DNA of 64,000 nt from Azolla caroliniana (lineage: Eukaryota > Polypodiophyta): assembly GCA_043228905.1 (NCBI GenBank), contig JBHGNT010000020.1:15500001-15564000 (forward strand), read 5' to 3'. Made by a program: the position numbers and the translations under genes. Below are positions 57,548 to 64,000 of the stretch, one piece after another (within the stretch, counting starts at the first letter, position 1; the number at the start of each line of letters is the position of its first letter). The notes under the pieces were generated by a model that worked only from the letters and a program-made list of their open reading frames with translations, was not told the origin of the DNA and did no database searches.

Positions 57548-60330
57548 AAAATACTTCTATCTTGCAAAAAACCAGATTGTGTGTCATGAATAATAGATGG
57601 CAATACAACTCGTAATCTAATAACAATAGTTTTTGCCGCAATCTTATACACGACATTAAGCAATGCTATTGGCGGCCACTTGGAGACTTAATCACACTTA
57701 ACATCTGACTTAAGAGTCATATATATGATTCCTTTTGTCCATTCCTCAGGCATATTACCACTTGAGAATATTAAATTAACTACTCTAGTAAGGAGAGGAC
57801 CAAGAAAATTCTAATAATGCAAATAGAAGCCAATTCGTATTCCTTCTTTTCTCGGACAAACATCCTTACCTAAGGATTTAGGCGCAGCAAAAACCTCTTG
57901 AGATGTAAATGGTTGTAATAACTGAGGGGCCATTACATTTGTAACTTTCTGTTGAACAATTACAAGAACAACTTATATCTTGTAAAAATTGTTTGTCATA
58001 AAAGATTCAACAGACAATAACTTATGATAATAATCCGAGATTATACTTCGCATCTCAGAGACATCTGATGTATAGGATCCATCAAGCCGCTTCAAAGAAG
58101 TAATAGAAAGTGATCTAGTTTTTTGTTTAAACTAATTGAAGAATTCCCTATATTGATCTGATCCTGCCTTTGCGACAATGAGCAACAGTACGACAGTAAA
58201 AGAACATTGAGCATGCCTCCTATTTTTTCCTTAAAGTGCTTTTTACTTGCTGCAAATCACAAGATAATATAGATGAAGTTGGATACCTTTCCAACAATTG
58301 TTGTAATGCTGCAAGAGCACGACACAAGTTGGCAATTTCTGAAGTGTAGTGATAAACAGACGCTGAAACTATTTTTGTGAATAGAATCTTTGTATCAAGT
58401 ATGGCATGAACCATATTGCTAATCAAACAATCATCCGAGAAATTGTAATTTGACCATATCTGAGTGATTGGTAGTCGATGACTATAATTAGAGAACAATG
58501 CATGAGGGATACACAATTGCCTAGAATATCACCTCTTAGTAAATGTAACATGCAAATTCATAGGTTCGTGGTAAGAGACAGTTGATAGCAGAATAATTCC
58601 TATGGATCCACCCGTCTCCCAAAAAACACTACTAGCATAAAATCTATTTAGTTGAGACAAATTTGTTGCAACCAAACTCCCATCTCATCTAGAAAACTGA
58701 AGGGATCCTTGTATACATGAAAATGAATGCACCTTCCATAAATCAAGCAAACCATAAGCAAAACAAAAGTAGTCCCAACACTTAGCTTCCCATCCTAAAA
58801 TTGTAGTAGTTATACCTCCCATTCTATCAGTTACATCCTCAATCATATTAAAGTCACCTCCCACCAACCAACAATCTGCTAAACTCGCATAATCACACAA
58901 AGATAGTCATAACCTTGCCCTTTCTGACGTAGAATTAGGGGCATAGAGATTCATCAAACCAATCTTCTGGGATCCCATTTTTACAATAAGGAATTGTGCC
59001 CGTTTATTCATAATAATAGCAGTTGACACGATGATAGACTGCAAATGTTGTTTAATAGCAATGCATAATCTAGCCTAGTGGCCAGTGGGGCCAAGAATCC
59101 AGAAATGAGTCCACCGTCTTGGTAAAATAGATCTATACTTCCGAATCCTATCCATGCATAGGTGATGCTCTTGTAAAAAAGAATATCAATAGTACCTACA
59201 TTAGCAATACCTATATCCAAGCGTAAAAGTCTTTAGATCTACGATAAAGCTTGACCACCTAGGCCTTGCACATTCCAGGAAAGAAGATGTAAGGTGTCCA
59301 TCTTACACAGATTTTATTGGTGTCCTTTTCTCAACAAGAGCATCCTGACGGCCTTTTTGGGCACCCTCCAGAGATCTTGCTTGTCTTTTTAAAAGCAGAT
59401 AGTTCCCTGCATACTTATGCACCCTATGATCCTTAACTTGCTTTTGAGGGGTTTGAAGTGTTAGAGTATCCTGTGAAACTATGAATTGAAATCCAGCACA
59501 AGGAAGTTTATCTACTCCTTGAGCCATTTCAAAACCCATAATATTTGATTGACCAGAAACAGGTTTTCCTATGAGCTTTTCAAAAGGAATTGAATTAACA
59601 GAAACATCGATTTGTTGGTTTGATTCGATTCCCATAACACTTGGAGTGCATTTCTACATCTGTAGTATCTTGAGCAGAAACAACTTTTCCTTTTAATTTT
59701 TCAGAAGAAACCAAATTAACAAATGTTATCAATTGATGATTCTCAACAATTTTCAAGGGTGGCTGGCCTGCTACCAACAACAGGAAAGGGAAAGACTTAG
59801 GCAATTGAGTGGAAAGCAAGTCTGTCTTTTGTGAGGAAAAACGTGAATTAAATCTCTATTGGGAAAGGTGGGACAATGGATGATCCGAAGTATTCACTTC
59901 ATGTGAACGATCCTCTTCTACATGGAGGATAGAATACCTATTTTGTAAGGGGGAAAATTCCTTTAAATTATTATTTGACACATGATGAGGCTTGTCATGA
60001 GATACATGTGAAGATGTCTTCTTATGCCCTACCTCAGTCCAACCATCATATCTATCCTGATACGGAACTATAGTTGTATTGGGTACATGGCTTGTCCATA
60101 TATTTATTCAATTTTGGGCAATTTTTTGCCAAATGGCTAAATCCAAAACAACGAAAACATGATTTGGCAAACCCCTATACAAGATTTTTTGAGAATAAGA
60201 TTCCTGCCTTGAGTCAAGTAAATTGGGCAACAAGATATTTGAGGGCAAAACTGTAGACTTAGAAATCAAAAGTTTTGTGATGCAACTCCCATATACCTAT
60301 CTTCGATCGGTATCGGACGAGGCTTATCAT
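57548..60330 (-). pseudogene. L1-type LINE fragment (ORF1 knuckle, endonuclease, start of RT)
   Basis: Read on the minus strand: a CCHC knuckle CFRCFGFSHLAKNC near 60160-60117, as in plant LINE ORF1; an endonuclease that opens HLLSWNVQGLG (about 59285-59259) and contains 'NLYAPNSTSERARL' and 'WLVGGDFNMIEDVTDRMGG' (about 58880-58820); and the first RT block 'KWPPIALLNVVYKIAAKTIV' with 'LPSIIHDTQSGFLQ' (about 57700-57560). Many stops. The 3' part of RT and the tail are missing, where the Copia LTR fragment begins. ORF1 between 59820 and 59300 is a low-complexity linker. Confidence 0.8.
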
Positions 60331-61972
60331 AAGTTTCCAAGACTATACCAATAGTGTTGGCAATTAGATGCACAAAAGGCATCCAGTCTTTGCAACTTTT
60401 GAGGTTGACTTCATGTATATACTGTGTGAAAACAATTCACAATAGAAGTTAGTGTGCCTCAAGAACCATCTTAGCAACATTCAAACATCCTATGTATGAA
60501 GATACAGAAGGCTTGTTTTACTCTCTGTAACTTTCTCAGATTTGTTGTATGCATGCTGCAAGTTTTGATTTTTCTTCTGACAAGTAGTCATTTTTCATCT
60601 GTGTACTCATATGTAGAAAAAAAGAAATTAACAAAAGAAAACCTTTTATTTGGGACTCTTTGAATACATGTACATGCATTAAAGAACGTACTCTCGCATC
60701 TTGAAAAAATACAATGATCCCAGCAGTTGGACTCTTTGAGACATGCAATAAGCTTTTAAACGATTCATGGATCAATAAGAAATTATATGATCTTATCAGA
60801 TGGATGCATTTCCTAATACTAAAGGAGTTGAAATGTCATATGCATTTGGTATATGGGGGGGGATTCAATTACTTTGGCATATGGATACATTTCCTGATGA
60901 CTACAAAATAATTAGTTAAAATGGTCATACATAGGTGTGCTATAAAGTTTAAACAATCCATTGATTGGTTGCGTATTTATATTAGCATATGGTTTATACA
61001 GAATCCAAGGCCTAATTTATTTTATTGATAATGTTTGAACACTTATTGCTTGCGTATTTAAACTAGCATAACCAAGAATTTAGTAAGTGTTTATTTTACT
61101 GATAATGTTTATACAAAATGATGTATTGTCGGATGGTTGTACTTCCTAATACTGTAGGAATTGAAATGTCATAGGCTATTCATATATGGGGGAATCAATT
61201 ACTTTAATCAGATTCACGTGCCATTTCCCCAAGACTACGTTATTAATTATGATGTCCATACATAAGTAAGATACGAATGGTTCAAAAAATCTGACATAAT
61301 CAAACATTTAATTACTGTATATGCCATCAAACAACATTCTGTGTGAAGTGCGTTTAGTTCTTTTATCCTGTACAAGGTGTATTGATTACACGCCCAATTG
61401 ATTGTTGATCCTTGTTGATCATTCACTTCTGCTTAGGTATCTTGAATTTCCTGGTGACGCTTTCAATCCTTTTAGAAAACCGAATAGAAAGTGAACAATG
61501 CGAACATAAAGAAAAGTGTATTGATTACGCGCCCAATTGATTGTTGATCCTTGTTGATCATTCACTTCTGCTTAGGTATCTTGAATTTCCTGGTGACGCT
61601 TTCAATCCTTTTAGAAAATCAAATAGAAAGTGAACAATGCTAACATAAATAAAGGTGTGAAGGAAATTTACCCGTGATATATAAACACATTAAATGTAGT
61701 GAATAGGCATTACCTTGTCACACGTAAACTTCTCTTTTCCAGTAGACTCATTTAATGTTTAGATGGCTTATGATTATATTTTGTTCTTTGCGCTAGAATT
61801 TTATTTGAATTTTATTGCAATCCACAACAATCTCCCTGATTCACCCCTCAATGCCTTGCCTAATCTTTCTGATTCCAACCTGCATGATTGCATACTTAAA
61901 GACCCAGGATTCATACATTTATAGAAGCATGAGCGATTGAATGAGTTTGAGACCTGAGTTTCACATATTAAT
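60331..61972. other. Non-coding with two local duplications
   Basis: A ~140-bp segment near 60800-60935 ('cctaatactaaaggagttga', 'aattactttggcatatgg') recurs diverged near 61130-61270. A second unit of 139 bp is tandemly duplicated at about 61376-61653 ('gtgtattgattacacgcccaa', 'ctgcttaggtatcttgaa'). No gene is recognised. The downstream part should hold the 3' UTR of the minus-strand gene at 61973. Confidence 0.7.
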
Positions 61973-62937
61973 TCATACCTGTTTTGGGAGCTTCCACCGA
62001 TTTCTAACTTTCTTAAGAGACTGCCTTGAAGTTTTACAGCCTTTCTTATGGGCAAGTTGAGTTCTCCATTTGTTTGGTAGGTCCTGCATAATGAGAGAAT
62101 TGAGTTGAAACCTCGATTGCATTATGAAACTCAATATTACGTTTACATGATAATGCAAAATAAATTTTAGTTGTAGTAAACAGAAAGAATTGGGCACCTC
62201 ATATACTGACTCCATGAAATGTTTCCAAATCAGTGCAGCATGAGAAGCTCCAGTGCCTATCAAGAACAATTCACAGGTTTTAAAAATATTAAAAACGACA
62301 ACATGATAATAAACTTCCCCAAAAATCACAACCTGGATGGTGGTTGCTGACACAGCTATTGTCATCATATCCCTGCCACACCTGGTACAAGAATAAATTA
62401 TCCATGACATCATTCTAGATTCACTTAACACTATTCTAAACCTCAGAAATAATCTATTTCTTCTATGAACTTCTTACCAAACAACTAAGATATGGGGTGA
62501 AGCCTGCAAACCACGCATCATGATGTCCACTTGAGGTTCCTGACATCCCAGCAGCACACATTCGAGTCTGTGCACTTTTCCCACTTCCTCTCTGGAGAAC
62601 CGCCTGCCACATGAAGACGAATCCTGAGAAAAATATGAAATTGTATCGAAGTCTTTTACATGTAAGAGTTACCTGCAGCAATTTATGTAGCTCTATAATT
62701 GCATGTTCACTAACAACTCGATCATTATGGGAGACATGATGCTGCATTGAATAACATAGAGATAGAAATGAACAAATGATTGAGAATTCAGATTTACGTT
62801 CAACACAAAAAACTGCTGCTTACCTTTTCCAAGATTTCACCCTCTTTGGTTTCGATTTGGGTGATTAGGTATGGCTTGTGAAAATTGCCTCTAGCAGCAA
62901 TGGTGGCGTACACAGTTGCTAATTCAATCAGAGTGAC
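61973..62937 (-). CDS. PBP: Class A penicillin-binding protein, C-terminal exons (partial)
   Basis: Bacterial-type peptidoglycan synthase of plastid descent. In moss, Pbp and Mur genes are needed for chloroplast division. Exons on the minus strand: 62824-62937, 62673-62741, 62478-62603, 62333-62381, 62198-62256 and 61973-62083, in phase. They encode the end of the transpeptidase domain: 'VTLIELATVYATIAARGNFH', 'KPYLITQIETKEGEILEK', 'LLQAVLQRGSGKSAQ', 'AAGMSGTSSGHHDAWFAGFT', 'VWQGYDDNSCVSNHHPGTGA' and 'LIWKHFMESVYE'. The KTG box reads MSG, so its Lys is absent. The last exon gives a basic tail ending KLPKQV. The catalytic SxxK, SxN and glycosyltransferase exons must lie beyond 64000, after an intron of at least 1 kb. 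Confidence 0.85.
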
Positions 62938-64000
62938 CTACCAGTATGGAAGATAAAAAAACATGAAACAAGAATGTTGGTATCTTTCATCCATATGAAG
63001 TTTCAGGAAGCACTTGAAAAGTCTCAGCAATATGCAAGCAAAACAGAGATCCATAAATTATTTGCCAAATTTTACCCTTTAAAGATAATGGAACACAATA
63101 AATAGCGCCTTATTCTACCCTTTTCCACCACAATCAGTTGTAGATGTCTACAAATCTAGGCTGTGGCTCTCATCACAAGTACATTTGATAATAAGCATAT
63201 CATGCACTGCTCTTGTGTGGTTGATAAAGACATTAGATCAAGTGGCAGTCTTAAATTTGAATATTTCATCATATTACATCACACTAGGTCATGGACTGTG
63301 CTTTGATTTTGGATCAATAAGAACAGCTAATGGGTATTCACATTGAAACTACACCTGGATTCAACCTAAATCGTGGACATCTTTCTATATTCAAATGATG
63401 ATGCACAACACCTGTTGGCATCATAAAATTCTGGTTGCGGCAAATGCAAGGTGACAACAAGCCAATGATGAGATGGTTTTAAATTTCAGTGACATATAGT
63501 CGATCTCTACCGCAGGTTTTCACATAGATGTAAAAAATCAGTAAAGACTATGAATCCATTTTGGTATTTTCTTTTATTGATAAATAGTAGAGGATAATGC
63601 AACAAACCCTAAACATGAAGCCCAAATTCTAGAGAACAAGCAATGACTCTTTTTTTTCTGTTTTAGAATTAAAACCCATATATAGAGTTTCCATCAAAAC
63701 CAATTTTAGCCATGACATTTTCTTGCCTTTTTATTCTCTTCTGATCATAAATCAGTTATGATCCCTGCAGATTTTTGCATTAACAAATGCCACTCTTCAA
63801 ACAACATAGCTTAGCCCTCTCACTTATCCACTCATTGCTTTCAAGTGAACTTACGTATGCCTCACTTACAGTGATTTTGTAAGGCACATGTTTACAATTG
63901 GATGCACAAATATCAGAATTCAATGCTAACTGGACCAATGACACGCCAATCCATGGCCTACCATGGTTCCTCTGGTCTATGAACCATCCAAAAGAGAACA
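62938..64000. other. No exon recognised; probable intron of the penicillin-binding protein gene
   Basis: Read on both strands, no stretch resembles transpeptidase or another gene. Given the acceptor at 62938-62940, this should be intron sequence of the minus-strand gene. Confidence 0.5.

Noticed and set aside
63000-64000. Search for upstream penicillin-binding protein exons
   Set aside because: No stretch on the minus strand gives transpeptidase or glycosyltransferase motifs; treated as intron.

Overview
This window is nuclear DNA from a land plant. It holds multi-exon genes with GT-AG introns for a chloroplast Mg-protoporphyrin cyclase, a mitochondrial-type gamma carbonic anhydrase and an RPB5-family RNA polymerase subunit. 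These sit in a dense, nested field of LTR retrotransposons, a LINE, a MITE and DNA-transposon sequence. Several signs favour a non-flowering plant (fern, lycophyte, bryophyte or possibly gymnosperm): a bacterial-type class A penicillin-binding protein gene at the right end, a chromovirus remnant resembling the Tcn1 group, a DUF7869-like gene, and Ty3 elements unlike the common angiosperm lineages. That placement is inference.

Layout. 1-674 and 16280-16990 are two halves of an old Copia pol fragment. It was split by a 15.6-kb Ty3/gypsy element (675-16279; 568-bp LTRs, AAGCT target duplication, tRNA-Asp primer site). This element carries gag, protease, RT/RNase H and integrase, then about 7.4 kb of extra sequence: a second protease-like ORF, a duplicated coding module, T-rich and C-rich tracts, a 90-bp higher-order hairpin repeat, and a long Pro-rich reading frame behind a splice-acceptor-like site. 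16994-21530 is a pile of Copia and chromovirus debris with an 828-bp MITE. 21.6-24.9 kb is AT-rich and gene-free.

24.9-37.7 kb is the host gene island: CRD1/CHL27 on the minus strand, gamma-CA on the plus strand, and an NRPE5/RPB5-like gene on the minus strand. Between the first two lies a 5'-truncated Copia element bracketed by 0.5-kb direct repeats, then a PPR pseudogene fragment.

39336-57400 is the most notable object: a DNA transposon with 34-bp terminal inverted repeats and a 3-bp target duplication, inserted into a Copia LTR. Its own sequence is about 7.6 kb. It carries two divergent, decayed genes: a DUF7869-like protein with a DDE/D-like residue pattern, and a multi-exon fusion of a ParB-like domain with a bacterial-type (N6-adenine/N4-cytosine class) DNA methyltransferase. 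A Copia element with an AGAGA target duplication sits inside the first gene, and a Ty3 element with apparently identical LTRs sits downstream of the second. I know of no described element with this gene pair.

57.5-60.3 kb is a LINE fragment on the minus strand. 60.3-62 kb holds duplicated non-coding segments. 61973-62937 holds the last seven exons of the penicillin-binding protein gene, which continues beyond the window. No tRNA, rRNA or CRISPR was recognised.
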